Source of the DNA: JAAYCI01 sp964370045
GTDB taxonomy: Bacteria; Bacillota; Clostridia; Oscillospirales; Ruminococcaceae
Direction of reading: 5' to 3'
NCBI GenBank assembly: GCA_964370045.1
Contig: CAYJGZ010000004.1
Span: forward strand, 1-64,000
DNA: 64,000 bases
In this document: piece by piece, positions 7,936-16,146 of the stretch
How the letters are laid out: each line of letters starts with the position of its first letter
Position numbering within the stretch: the stretch's first letter is position 1
The notes under the pieces: model-generated
What the model saw: only the letters and a program-made list of their open reading frames with translations
Databases searched by the model: none
Told to the model about the DNA's origin: nothing
Position numbers and translations under genes: made by a program

Positions 7936-9285
7936 ATGTCTGTCGCAGTAAACGAAGTGCGCCTTGGCGTACTTGCAGGGCAAAAAAACTACCGTGCACT
8001 ACGCGCGGCGCTTAGCGAAATGCAGGACGTGGACGTGTCGCAGTTTATACAAAACCTCCCAAAGGAGCAGGCACTGCTCACCTTCCGCACACTGCACAAG
8101 GACCAGGCAATGGCGGTGTTTGCAGAGCTTGAAATAGAGACACAGCAGGCTATCATAGAGGCTTTTACCGACCGTGAGATGGGCGTGCTTTTGGACGAGC
8201 TTGCGGTGGACGACGTGGTGGATATGCTGGAGGAGCTTCCCGCAAGCCTTGTAAAGCGTGTTTTGCGCAGCGCCCAGCCCGAGACACGCAAGCTTATAAA
8301 CCAGTTTTTGCGCTATGCCGAGTACTCCGCAGGCAGTATCATGACAGCGGAGTTCACCGACCTTAGAGCGGACATGACCGTGGCGGACGCCATAAAGCGC
8401 ATACGCCGCACCGGGCAGGACAGGGAGACGATATACACCTGCTATGTCATAGACGACACCCGACATCTTTTCGGTGTTGTGAGCGTGAAGGACCTGTTTT
8501 TGTCCGCCGACACGGAGATTGTGCAGGACATAATGCGCTCGGATGTCATTTCGGTGAACACTGCGTCCGACCAGGAGCAGGCGGTTTTGCTCATGAGCAA
8601 GTACGATTTTATCTGCCTGCCGGTGGTGGATGCGGACGGCCGCCTTGTGGGCATTGTCACGGTGGACGACGCTGTGGACGTTTTGCAGGAGGAGGCCACC
8701 GAGGACTTTGAGAAGATGGCGGCTATGATTCCCAGCGAAAAGCCCTACCTTAAAACAAGCGTTGCGGCGCTTGCCAAAAACCGCTTTGTGTGGCTTTTGG
8801 TGCTGATGATAAGCGGCATGATAACAGGCTCTATCCTCGGGGTGTTTGAGGATACCTTCAGCGTGATTCCGCTCTTGGTCACGTTTATTCCCATGCTCAA
8901 CGGCACGGGCGGCAACGCAGGAAGCCAGAGCAGTACGCTTGTCATAAGGGGCATGGCGCTGGGGCAGCTACAGGCAACGGACGCCGCACGTGTGGTGTGG
9001 AAGGAGCTTAGGGTAAGTGTCATTGTGGCGCTTCCCATGGCGGTGCTGAACTTTGGCAGGGTGCTTATTTTTGACCCAAACGCAGGCATGGAGGCGCTGG
9101 TAATTTCGCTCGCCATGGTGGCAACGGTGCTGATGGCAAACGTGCTTGGAGGCATTCTGCCCATCGCCGCAAAGTCTCTGCGCATAGACCCTGCCATTAT
9201 GGCGGCTCCGCTCATTACAACTATTGTGGACGCATTATCGTTACTTATTTACTTTGCACTTGCCGTGGCGCTCTTGGGGCTGTGA
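7936..9285 (+). CDS. mgtE: Magnesium transporter MgtE (second copy)
   Basis: 449-residue paralogue of the preceding gene with the same order: MgtE N domain, two CBS domains, plug helix and five C-terminal membrane helices; the pore signature is GTGGNAGSQSSTLVIRG (Ser where copy one has Asn). The two proteins align end to end with the same cytosolic motifs (QFLRYAEYSAGSIMTAEF; TVDDAVDVLQEE). Start at ATG 7936, spaced by GTGCAGC from AAGGGGGG; a GTG at 7918 precedes that ribosome binding site and is rejected. Tandem copies may form heteromers or differ in Mg2+ affinity (inference). Confidence 0.94.
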   Translation: MSVAVNEVRLGVLAGQKNYRALRAALSEMQDVDVSQFIQNLPKEQALLTFRTLHKDQAMAVFAELEIETQQAIIEAFTDREMGVLLDELAVDDVVDMLEELPASLVKRVLRSAQPETRKLINQFLRYAEYSAGSIMTAEFTDLRADMTVADAIKRIRRTGQDRETIYTCYVIDDTRHLFGVVSVKDLFLSADTEIVQDIMRSDVISVNTASDQEQAVLLMSKYDFICLPVVDADGRLVGIVTVDDAVDVLQEEATEDFEKMAAMIPSEKPYLKTSVAALAKNRFVWLLVLMISGMITGSILGVFEDTFSVIPLLVTFIPMLNGTGGNAGSQSSTLVIRGMALGQLQATDAARVVWKELRVSVIVALPMAVLNFGRVLIFDPNAGMEALVISLAMVATVLMANVLGGILPIAAKSLRIDPAIMAAPLITTIVDALSLLIYFALAVALLGL

Positions 9286-9303
9286 TGTCAACTCACCCGA
9301 GTG

Positions 9304-9433
9304 AGGTGTGTGTACAAAAACGGTGATTTAGTTTTTTTGCCTTTTACAAGCATAACCCCCCGCCGTAGGCAGGGGGTTATGCTTGTTTCTCTCGCACTTA
9401 ACGTATTCCAAATCACTTACATGTGTTCACCGC
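9304..9433 (-). repeat. Family A element, copy R3
   Basis: Between convergent mgtE and ABC-F genes. Centre is AAGCATAACCCCC...GGGGGTTATGCTT around GCCGTAGGC; long arm on the right (CTCGCACTTAACGTATTCCAAATCAC). Ends are diverged (GGTGTGTGTACAAA; ATGTGTTCAC) and I see no flanking duplication. Confidence 0.85.
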
Positions 9434-9467
9434 TATTGGAGCGAATGCAAAGACAAAATGCCTGTGG

Positions 9468-11402
9468 CTACTCCTCGGTTGCGTCAACCCATTCATCCAT
9501 GGCAGTGTTTAGTTGTTCATTTAGCCCTTCAAGCGCCCTGCTGTGCTGTGCGAGTGCCTCATAGTCGCCCATGTTTTCGGGCGATGTCAGCTGGGTGTTG
9601 TGGTGCTCTATTTCAGCTTCAAGTTTTGATATCTGCGCTTCCAGTGTGGATATGCGCTGTCTTTTTTGTGCGTCCTGTGCACGCTGTTGTTTTGAGCGAT
9701 AAGCGCCGCCCTTTGCCTCCTCTGATGCGCTTTGGGTGCTTTCCTGCGCCGCCTGCGCGGTGTCTTGCACAGCCTGCCCCGGCTTTTGGGCGGTGAGTAA
9801 CAAAGAACTACTTTGTATGTAATTGTCGTAGTTGCCCTCTGTACGCACAAAGCCTTCGGGGCGCATCTCCAAAATAGCGGAGGGCACTCGCCTTAGAAAA
9901 TAGCGGTCATGGCTGACTACGATTATCGTGCCCGAAAACTTTATAAGGCTTTCTTCCAACACTTCCTTTGCACGGTAGTCAAGGTGGTTTGTAGGCTCGT
10001 CCAAAAGCAGTACATTTGCCCTGCGCATTTGCAAAATGGCAAACGCAACCTTGGCACGCTGTGCGCCTGAAAGCTGGCTTACCTTTTTGAACACCGCCTC
10101 CCCCTCCAAAAGAAGAGCACCCAGCGCACTGCGTATTTCAAACTCTGTTTTTGCGGGATAGCGGCGGTGCACCGCCTCTATGACGGTGGCGTCCATGTCC
10201 AGCCCCGCAAGCTCTTGGTCAAAGTAGCCGATGCGCACATTGCCGCCCCAGCGAGCCGCCCCCGTGTGAGCGACTATGTTCTGTATCGCCTTAATAAAGG
10301 TGGACTTTCCCACGCCGTTAAGCCCCACAAGCGCTATTTTCTCCCCACGCATGACCTCAAGGCAGATGTCCTTGTACAGCGTGCGTGCTCGCTCGCCCTG
10401 GCCCACCGAGACGCTCAAGGCCTCGCACTGCAAAACACAGCTGAATGGCTCTATATCCTGCTCAAAGCGGAACTTTACGCTTTTATCTGCGGAGGATGGG
10501 CGCTGTAAAATTTCCATCTTGTCCAGTGTTTTTTGGCGACTTTGCGCCATTTTGCTGGTAGATGCCCGAGCTATGTTGCGGCGGACATAGTCCTGCATTT
10601 TGGCAATTTCTTCCTGCTGCTTTTCCCATGCACGCATTGCGGTAAGCTGGCGCTCTGCCTTTTGCTGCACAAAGCTGGTGTAGCCGCCCTTGTAATGGCT
10701 CAGCCTGCCACGCTCCATTTCGCACATGTTTTTTGCCACCGCATCCAAGAAATAGCGGTCGTGACTGACGGTGACAACAGCACCCTTGTAGGTGGAGAGG
10801 TAGCCCTCCAGCCAGCCGAGCATGGAAAAATCGAGGTGGTTTGTCGGCTCGTCCAGCATGAGCAAATCGGGGGAGGAAAGCAGCAACTTTGCAAATGCAA
10901 AGCGCATCTTCTCGCCGCCCGAGAGAGTGGACACAAGCGACTCTCTGTCAAAATGCGCAAAGCCAAGCCCTGTAAGCACACGCTCAATCTTTTCGTCCGT
11001 GCGGTAGCCCTCTTGCGCCTCAAAGCGGGCGAGCAGGCGGTCGTATTCGGCGAGCAGGGCGGCATCGTTTGGCCGGCTTTGCAGTGCCAGCGCCGTTTCA
11101 TCCATCTGTGCTTTTAGCTCATCCACCTGCGCAAACGCATCCCGTATCTCCTCGTTTAGGCTACGTGTTCCCACAAGTGCATCATTTTGGCGCAGGTAAC
11201 CTATGCGCAGGCCCTTTGCCCTCACAATGCTGCCTGCATCCGGCTGTAGCTGACCTGATATGATATTTAGCAGCGTTGTTTTTCCCGCACCGTTCGGCCC
11301 AAGCAGGCCTATGCGTGCGCCCTGCTCTATTTGCAGTGATACATCACTAAAAATAAGCTCGTCCAAAAAATATTTTGAAATGTTTTGTACATTTAATAGC
11401 AT
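9468..11402 (-). CDS. ABC-F family ATPase
   Basis: 644-residue soluble protein with two ABC domains and no membrane segments. Domain 1: Walker A GPNGAGKTT, signature LSGGEKMRF, Walker B LLMLDEPTNHLD. Domain 2: Walker A GLNGVGKST, signature LSGAQRAKV, Walker B VLLLDEPTNHLD. A charged linker joins them and a C-terminal coiled coil of about 80 residues (RISTLEAQISKLEAEIEH) ends the protein, as in Uup/YdiF-type members. ABC-F proteins act on the ribosome, as translation factors or by antibiotic protection; which applies is undecided. Start ATG 11402 with GAGAGGAA upstream. A longer open frame to 11498 only reads through element R4. Confidence 0.9.
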   Translation of the reverse strand: MLLNVQNISKYFLDELIFSDVSLQIEQGARIGLLGPNGAGKTTLLNIISGQLQPDAGSIVRAKGLRIGYLRQNDALVGTRSLNEEIRDAFAQVDELKAQMDETALALQSRPNDAALLAEYDRLLARFEAQEGYRTDEKIERVLTGLGFAHFDRESLVSTLSGGEKMRFAFAKLLLSSPDLLMLDEPTNHLDFSMLGWLEGYLSTYKGAVVTVSHDRYFLDAVAKNMCEMERGRLSHYKGGYTSFVQQKAERQLTAMRAWEKQQEEIAKMQDYVRRNIARASTSKMAQSRQKTLDKMEILQRPSSADKSVKFRFEQDIEPFSCVLQCEALSVSVGQGERARTLYKDICLEVMRGEKIALVGLNGVGKSTFIKAIQNIVAHTGAARWGGNVRIGYFDQELAGLDMDATVIEAVHRRYPAKTEFEIRSALGALLLEGEAVFKKVSQLSGAQRAKVAFAILQMRRANVLLLDEPTNHLDYRAKEVLEESLIKFSGTIIVVSHDRYFLRRVPSAILEMRPEGFVRTEGNYDNYIQSSSLLLTAQKPGQAVQDTAQAAQESTQSASEEAKGGAYRSKQQRAQDAQKRQRISTLEAQISKLEAEIEHHNTQLTSPENMGDYEALAQHSRALEGLNEQLNTAMDEWVDATEE

Positions 11403-11421
11403 GAAATATTCCTCTCTATAT

Positions 11422-11549
11422 GAAGTGGATACAAAGAAGTGATTTAGAGGTAAAATACTATGTGTTAAGCAGGGGAATAAGGCGGTATATCCTCCCACGC
11501 CTTTGGCGAGGGAGGATATACCGCAAAAATTCTCTTTTGTCCACGTCCC
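11422..11549 (+). repeat. Family A element, copy R4
   Basis: Sits 19 bp in front of the ABC-F start codon, between divergent genes. Left end GAAGTGGATACAAAG, right end TTTTGTCCACGTCCC; central stem GCGGTATATCCTCCC with loop near GCCTTTGGC; long arm on the left. Possible duplication CTCTATAT / CTATATAT (6 of 8). Confidence 0.85.
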
Positions 11550-11776
11550 TATATATAGTGCTTACACTATATATTACAAACGCAACACTACAAACATACC
11601 TAAGGCTGGGGCACTTGTCAAGCGGTGGGGCGGTGAGGGCAAAAAAATATCTCGAAAATGCAAAAAAAGCAGTACAAACATCGCTGTATTTGTGCTATAC
11701 TGACCGAGATGCGACCCATAAGTGCAAATGCTAAAAATATGCAAGTAGCAAACTATTTCCAAAAGGAGTAACAAAA

Positions 11777-12769
11777 ATGAGTAGCTATGTCGCTGAAAAA
11801 AAGCTGGTGCGGGAATACATGAGCAAAATCGACACCTGCTCTGTGGAGGACATCGAAAAAACGCTCAAAGAGTTTGTGTCGGACGACTACAAATGGGAAG
11901 GCTCCTACCCGTTTATGGATTTGGAGGGTGCGGCGGCGGTTGCCGAGACATTTTGGAAGCCTGTAAAAACCGCACTGCACAGCATCCAGCGCAGGCAGGA
12001 TGTTTTTATGGCAGGCAGGGCAAAGGACGGCAAGACGTGGGTAATGAGCATGGGTCATCTGATGGGAATGTGCAAGGGAAGTTTTCTGAAAATTCCCCCC
12101 TCGGGCAAGCTTCAGCACCTACACTACTATGAGTTTTCGCTTGTGGAGAACGGCAAAATTACATACACGGCGCTGTACGTGGACGTTATCGCATACATGA
12201 AGCAGGCAGGGCTAAATGTGCCGCTTTTGGAGACGGGCAAGTACTTTATCTACCCGGGGCCCATCGAGCACAACGGGCTTTTGTTTGGCGAGTGCGACCC
12301 CGCAAAGGCAAAGGCGGCAGAGGCAGTTGTGGACAAGATGCTTCACGATATGTACCACGACGACTGCACAAAGCCCGAAGTAATGGCAAGGTCGTGGGCG
12401 GACGACATGATATGGTACGGGCCGTACGGCGTGGGAACCGCATACACGATAAAAGGCTTTCAAAAACAGCATCAGGGAGCTTTTCGCAACAACCTGTGCG
12501 ACCGCAAATCTTTGGGCAGACATGCCTTTTTTGCGGAGGATGACTTTGTGTGCTTTTACACGCATTTGCAGTTAAGCTCCAAGGGTGGCTGGCTGGGAAT
12601 GCCCGGCGGCACAAAGGACATCATCCTGCGTGGCGACCTTGATGTTTACTACTGCAAGGACGGCAAAATCAAGGAAAACTGGTGCTACTTCGACATTCCC
12701 TACTGGCTGTATCAGCAGGGTGTGGACATTATCGAGCGTACGGTGTCCATATTAAGCCCCGAGGATTAA
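11777..12769 (+). CDS. SnoaL-like double NTF2-fold protein (first copy)
   Basis: 330-residue soluble protein with two NTF2/SnoaL-like halves. The first half begins KKLVREYMSKIDTCSVEDIEKTLKEFVSDD; the second begins VVDKMLHDMYHDDCTKPEVMARSWADDM. Both show the family pattern of helix, acidic/aromatic pocket strand (YKWEGSYPF; MIWYGPYG) and a curved sheet ending in a C-terminal WCYFDIPYWLYQQG. SnoaL-like proteins include cyclases, hydratases and isomerases, so the reaction is not assignable. Start ATG preceded by AAAGGAG. No signal peptide. The next gene is a near-identical paralogue. Confidence 0.7.
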   Translation: MSSYVAEKKLVREYMSKIDTCSVEDIEKTLKEFVSDDYKWEGSYPFMDLEGAAAVAETFWKPVKTALHSIQRRQDVFMAGRAKDGKTWVMSMGHLMGMCKGSFLKIPPSGKLQHLHYYEFSLVENGKITYTALYVDVIAYMKQAGLNVPLLETGKYFIYPGPIEHNGLLFGECDPAKAKAAEAVVDKMLHDMYHDDCTKPEVMARSWADDMIWYGPYGVGTAYTIKGFQKQHQGAFRNNLCDRKSLGRHAFFAEDDFVCFYTHLQLSSKGGWLGMPGGTKDIILRGDLDVYYCKDGKIKENWCYFDIPYWLYQQGVDIIERTVSILSPED

Positions 12770-12919
12770 ATGATTTCTGTAAAATTCATCTTAAAACACA
12801 AAAAAGCATAGAATTGCCATTGTGTCCATGCTGTGATTTTTTTGAGAAAACCTTGCGTTTTACATCGTAGGTAAGTGAAACTGTTGAAAAACAAACTATT
12901 TTTGAAAAGGGGTAACAAA

Positions 12920-13912
12920 ATGAGTAGCTATGCCGCTGAAAAAAAACTGGTAAGAGAGTACATGAGCAAAATCGACACTTGCTCGGTGGAGGACATCGAA
13001 AAAACGCTCAAAGAGTTTGTGTCGGACGACTACAAGTGGGAGGGCTCCTACCCGTTTATGGACCTTGAGGGTGCTACAGCGGTTGCCGAAACATTTTGGA
13101 CACCCGTAAAAAACGCACTGCACAGCATTCAGCGCAGGCAGGATATTTTCATGGCAGGCACTGCAAAGGACGGCAAGACGTGGGTAATGAGCATGGGCCA
13201 CCTGATGGGAATGAACATGGGAAGCTTCCTAAAAATTCCCCGCTCGGGCAAGCTTCAGCATCTGCATTACTATGAGTTTTCGCTTGTGGAAAACGGCAAG
13301 ATTGCGCACACTGCTTTGTATGTGGACATCATTGCGTACATGAAACATGCAGGACTGAGCGTGCCGCTGCTGGAGACGGGCAAGTACTTTGTGTACCCCG
13401 GCCCTATTGACCACAACGGGCTTTTGTTTGACGAGTGCGACCCCGCAAAGGCAAAGGCGGCAGAGGATGTTGTGGACAATATGATTCACGACATGTACCA
13501 CGACGACTGCACAAAGCCCGAAGTAATGGCAAGGTGCTGGGCAAAGGACATGATATGGTACGGCCCGTGCGGCGTGGGAACCTCCTACACCATACCCGGC
13601 TACCAAAAACAGCATCAGCTACCCTTCCGCCTTAACATGACCGACCGTAAATCTTTGGGAAGAAACGCCTTTTTTGCAGAAGGTGATTTTGTGTGCTTCT
13701 ATTCAGACCTACAGCTCAGCTCCAAGGGCGGCTGGCTGGGGATGCCCGGCGGCGCAAAGAATATTGTCCTGCGTGGCGACCTTGATATTTACTACTGCAA
13801 GGACGGCAAAATCAAGGAAAACTGGTGCTACTTCGACATTCCCTACTGGCTGTATCAGCAGGGCACGGACATTATCGAGCGCACAGTGTCTATCCTGAAC
13901 CCGGAGGACTAA
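12920..13912 (+). CDS. SnoaL-like double NTF2-fold protein (second copy)
   Basis: 330 residues, identical to the previous gene at most positions with the same length and no gaps; for example MSSYxAEKKLVREYMSKID and the C-terminal GKIKENWCYFDIPYWLYQQG. Even the leaders match (AAACTATTT then AAAAGG(A/G)GTAACAAAA), so the duplicated unit includes the ribosome binding site. Differences concentrate at about residues 195-250 (CWAKDMIWYGPCGVGTSYTIPGYQ versus the first copy). Start ATG 12920; an upstream ATG at 12875 lies in the duplicated leader and is unlikely. Followed by a strong terminator. Confidence 0.7.
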   Translation: MSSYAAEKKLVREYMSKIDTCSVEDIEKTLKEFVSDDYKWEGSYPFMDLEGATAVAETFWTPVKNALHSIQRRQDIFMAGTAKDGKTWVMSMGHLMGMNMGSFLKIPRSGKLQHLHYYEFSLVENGKIAHTALYVDIIAYMKHAGLSVPLLETGKYFVYPGPIDHNGLLFDECDPAKAKAAEDVVDNMIHDMYHDDCTKPEVMARCWAKDMIWYGPCGVGTSYTIPGYQKQHQLPFRLNMTDRKSLGRNAFFAEGDFVCFYSDLQLSSKGGWLGMPGGAKNIVLRGDLDIYYCKDGKIKENWCYFDIPYWLYQQGTDIIERTVSILNPED

Positions 13913-13949
13913 GACCGTGTAAGCACTGTCCAATCATGAAACAGCGCAA

Positions 13950-13982
13950 AAAACCACCGATGAGCCGTCGGTGGTTTTTTTG
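13950..13982 (+). terminator. Terminator after SnoaL pair
   Basis: AACCACCGA (13952-13960) pairs with TCGGTGGTT (13968-13976) and runs into a T tract; ends the SnoaL-like transcript. Confidence 0.85.
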
Positions 13983-14022
13983 TGTGCGCAAAAGCGGCAG
14001 GGGGGTGCTGAAAGCTCTTGCT

Positions 14023-14274
14023 TTACAGCTCATCATAGCACAGTAGCTCGTCCGCGCTTACCCTAAAAAATCTTGCAAGCACATACAGCTCTGTGTCCGT
14101 CACAAAGCGCTCGCCGCTCTCTATCTGCTGAACTGCGTTTTTGCCGACATCCAAGTCCAAAAGCTGCAGTCCGTCCGCTACCTGCCGCTGGGAAATTCCC
14201 ATCATCTTGCGCAGGTGGCGCACTTGCAGCCCACAGCGGTTCAGCCGCCCATCTTTTTGCTTGTTCTTAAACAT
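14023..14274 (-). CDS. Small XRE-family transcriptional regulator
   Basis: 83 residues, essentially a single Cro/C1-type helix-turn-helix domain: QVRHLRKMMGISQRQVADGLQLL (helices 1-2), then VGKNAVQQIESGERFVTDTELYVLARFFRVSADELL. The recognition helix VGKNAVQQIESG is typical. There is no sensor domain, so it probably acts as a simple repressor. It is divergent from the secreted InlB-repeat protein, and the 122-bp gap carries two identical dyads that are its likely operators. ATG start with TGAGG upstream. Confidence 0.85.
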   Translation of the reverse strand: MFKNKQKDGRLNRCGLQVRHLRKMMGISQRQVADGLQLLDLDVGKNAVQQIESGERFVTDTELYVLARFFRVSADELLCYDEL

Positions 14275-14284
14275 AAATTACCTC

Positions 14285-14310
14285 AAATTGACATTCAGTG
14301 CTTGTCATTT
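14285..14310 (+). promoter_or_regulatory. Operator-like dyad O1
   Basis: TGACA (14289-14293) N9 TGTCA (14303-14307), 15 bp upstream of the regulator's start codon on the other strand. The 26-bp segment is repeated inverted at O2 with 21 of 26 positions conserved. Confidence 0.55.
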
Positions 14311-14330
14311 TGATAAGTATATGCTATGTT
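14302..14330 (+). promoter_or_regulatory. Promoter of secreted InlB-repeat protein
   Basis: TTGTCA (14302-14307), 17 bp, TATGTT (14325-14330). The -35 overlaps dyad O1, so binding there would block the polymerase. A second option, TTGACA at 14288, has a poor -10. Confidence 0.45.
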
Positions 14331-14338
14331 ATAGATAG

Positions 14339-14364
14339 AAATGACACGAACTGGGTGTCAAATT
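14339..14364 (+). promoter_or_regulatory. Operator-like dyad O2
   Basis: TGACA (14342-14346) N9 TGTCA (14356-14360), the same spacing as O1; centre-to-centre distance 53 bp, close to five helical turns. It lies downstream of the -10, in the early transcribed region. Confidence 0.55.
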
Positions 14365-14396
14365 GTGTAAGGGAATTAGAATTTGAGGAGGTCTTT

Positions 14397-15908
14397 ATGT
14401 ACAAATTTATTAAGCGCTCTTGTGTTGCGGCAACACTTATCCTTGCCTTTGTTGTCACGCTGGCATCGCCGCTAACGGTGTTTGCAGCACCATCTTCATC
14501 CACAGGTGTTCTTGCAAATTCACCACAGATAAGCCCACCTAACACATTTATACTTTCTTTTGATGCCAACGGCGGCAGCGGCACTCAAGCTCCCATAGCG
14601 GTGGATATTAACAAGCCCGGTCAACCTTTGCCGGGGTCAACTCCCGCACATCCGCTCACTATCACCCCTCCCGCAGGAAAAGGCTTTGTAGGCTGGTCGC
14701 TCACACCCACAGGCACACCAACATACTACAATGACCCCAGTATCCGTGTGGATACCACCTACTATGCCATATGGGGAAATACAGTCACCGTAGATTTCAA
14801 CGCCAATGGAGGCAGTGGCACACAGACATCCCAAATCATCGGGGCGGGCTTTGTGTTTTCTCCACCCTATGCCAGCAATGTCACGCTAATAGCGCCCAGT
14901 GGTAAACAATTTGCCGGTTGGTCGCTCACCCCGGATGGCGCACTATTCACTGGCGGGCCGATAGATGCAAACACCACGCTTTTTGCCATTTGGGGCGTGC
15001 AAGCCACCCTTACCTTTGATGCAAATGGTGGTAGCGGAACACAGGCACCACAAACTATCATCACTGGAGGTTCGCTTTACCTCCCTACTGACTCTAATCT
15101 GACACTCACTGCCCCTGAGGGCAAGTTGTTTTCCGGCTGGGCACTTACACCAACAGGCGAGCCTCTCAGTTTTTCTAATTCAGAGAACACCCAATTGATA
15201 AATAGAGATACGACCCTTTATGCCATTTGGGGAGAGCCTGTTACACTTACGTTTGATTTCAATGGAGGTACCGGGACACAGCCACCCATCACAGAGGGAA
15301 AAGGCAGGGTGATTTACCTAAGCATGGTCTATAATGGCCTGTATGTTGCGCCCGAGGGCAAGACCTTTGGCGGCTGGTCTCTTACGGTGGACGGAGAAGC
15401 TATCAATGAGTACCGCTTCACAGAGGATGCTACCCTGTATGCAGTGTGGGAGGGTGGCACGCCTACTCCCACTCCGGATATTCCCTACGCCCCCTCTGGC
15501 ACAGTGAACACACAAGGCTCTACCCTGCCGGCAGGCACGGCGCTAAACACAAACACCGCTACCGATGTGCAGGTGGCCTCAATGATAGACTATGCCAAAA
15601 ACTTACAGCTGCGTGGTGCATATGCTTTTATTTCGGACATTACCCTTTTGGATGCGAACGGAAACCCGGTACAGCCTGATGGGAATACTCTCATCCGCAT
15701 CGACATAGCGGGGCTTAGCCCACAGGATAAAGTTATTGTTGTGCACGAGAAAAGTGACGGCTCTTTTGAGCTAATTACCGCAACAGTATATGACGGATAC
15801 TTGACGTTCAAGCCCACAAGCTTTTCACTGTATGGTGTGCTGGTGGAAAAAGGCGCAGGTGCTGCCATAACGACTGCGCTTTCACCGCAAACAGGTGCTG
15901 TGAGGTAA
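14397..15908 (+). CDS. Secreted protein with four InlB B-type repeats
   Basis: 503 residues. Signal peptide MYKFIKRSC, hydrophobic core, cleavage near VFAAPSS. Four repeats of about 80 residues follow, each starting xxxFDANGGSGTQ and ending with LYAIWG (the last TLTFDFNGGTGTQ ... LYAVWEGG), the Listeria-Bacteroides (Flg_new) repeat seen in surface and adhesin proteins. A Pro/Thr linker leads to a C-terminal domain (SMIDYAKNLQLRGAYAFIS to SFSLYGVLVEKG). The end, ALSPQTGAVR, resembles a PxTG sorting motif but lacks the hydrophobic helix and charged tail needed for sortase anchoring. GAGGAG precedes the ATG. Probably controlled by the divergent XRE regulator. Confidence 0.8.
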   Translation: MYKFIKRSCVAATLILAFVVTLASPLTVFAAPSSSTGVLANSPQISPPNTFILSFDANGGSGTQAPIAVDINKPGQPLPGSTPAHPLTITPPAGKGFVGWSLTPTGTPTYYNDPSIRVDTTYYAIWGNTVTVDFNANGGSGTQTSQIIGAGFVFSPPYASNVTLIAPSGKQFAGWSLTPDGALFTGGPIDANTTLFAIWGVQATLTFDANGGSGTQAPQTIITGGSLYLPTDSNLTLTAPEGKLFSGWALTPTGEPLSFSNSENTQLINRDTTLYAIWGEPVTLTFDFNGGTGTQPPITEGKGRVIYLSMVYNGLYVAPEGKTFGGWSLTVDGEAINEYRFTEDATLYAVWEGGTPTPTPDIPYAPSGTVNTQGSTLPAGTALNTNTATDVQVASMIDYAKNLQLRGAYAFISDITLLDANGNPVQPDGNTLIRIDIAGLSPQDKVIVVHEKSDGSFELITATVYDGYLTFKPTSFSLYGVLVEKGAGAAITTALSPQTGAVR

Positions 15909-15938
15909 TATAAACCGTAAGCAAGCGCACAACAAGTC

Positions 15939-16065
15939 AGGTGTGGACGAAAGAGTAGTTTTTTAGCACATCCTCATCACCGAAGGCGGGGGAGGGTGTG
16001 CTTTTTCTTTTCGTGCTTAACGGGTAGCATTTTGCCTCTAAATTAAGCTACATGTCTACACCTAA
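15939..16065 (-). repeat. Family A element, copy R5
   Basis: Diverged copy: left end GGTGTGGACGAAAG, centre GCACATCCTC...GGAGGGTGTGC, long arm on the right (GTGCTTAACGGGTAGCAT), right end ATGTCTACACC. No clear flanking duplication, suggesting an older insertion. Confidence 0.75.
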
Positions 16066-16075
16066 TAAACCCCCT

Positions 16076-16104
16076 TAGACATCCGCCCACACCTGTGGTA
16101 TACT
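16076..16104 (+). promoter_or_regulatory. Promoter of DMT transporter
   Basis: TAGACA (16076-16081), 17 bp, TATACT (16099-16104). Confidence 0.6.
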
Positions 16105-16146
16105 AAACAAGCTCGTCAATAATCACAGCGTGGGAAGGTATCGGCA

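Noticed and set aside
11403..11498. N-terminal extension of the ABC-F protein by 32 residues
   Set aside because: The extension is encoded by family A element R4, and a well-spaced ribosome binding site points to the ATG at 11402, where the ABC domain begins.
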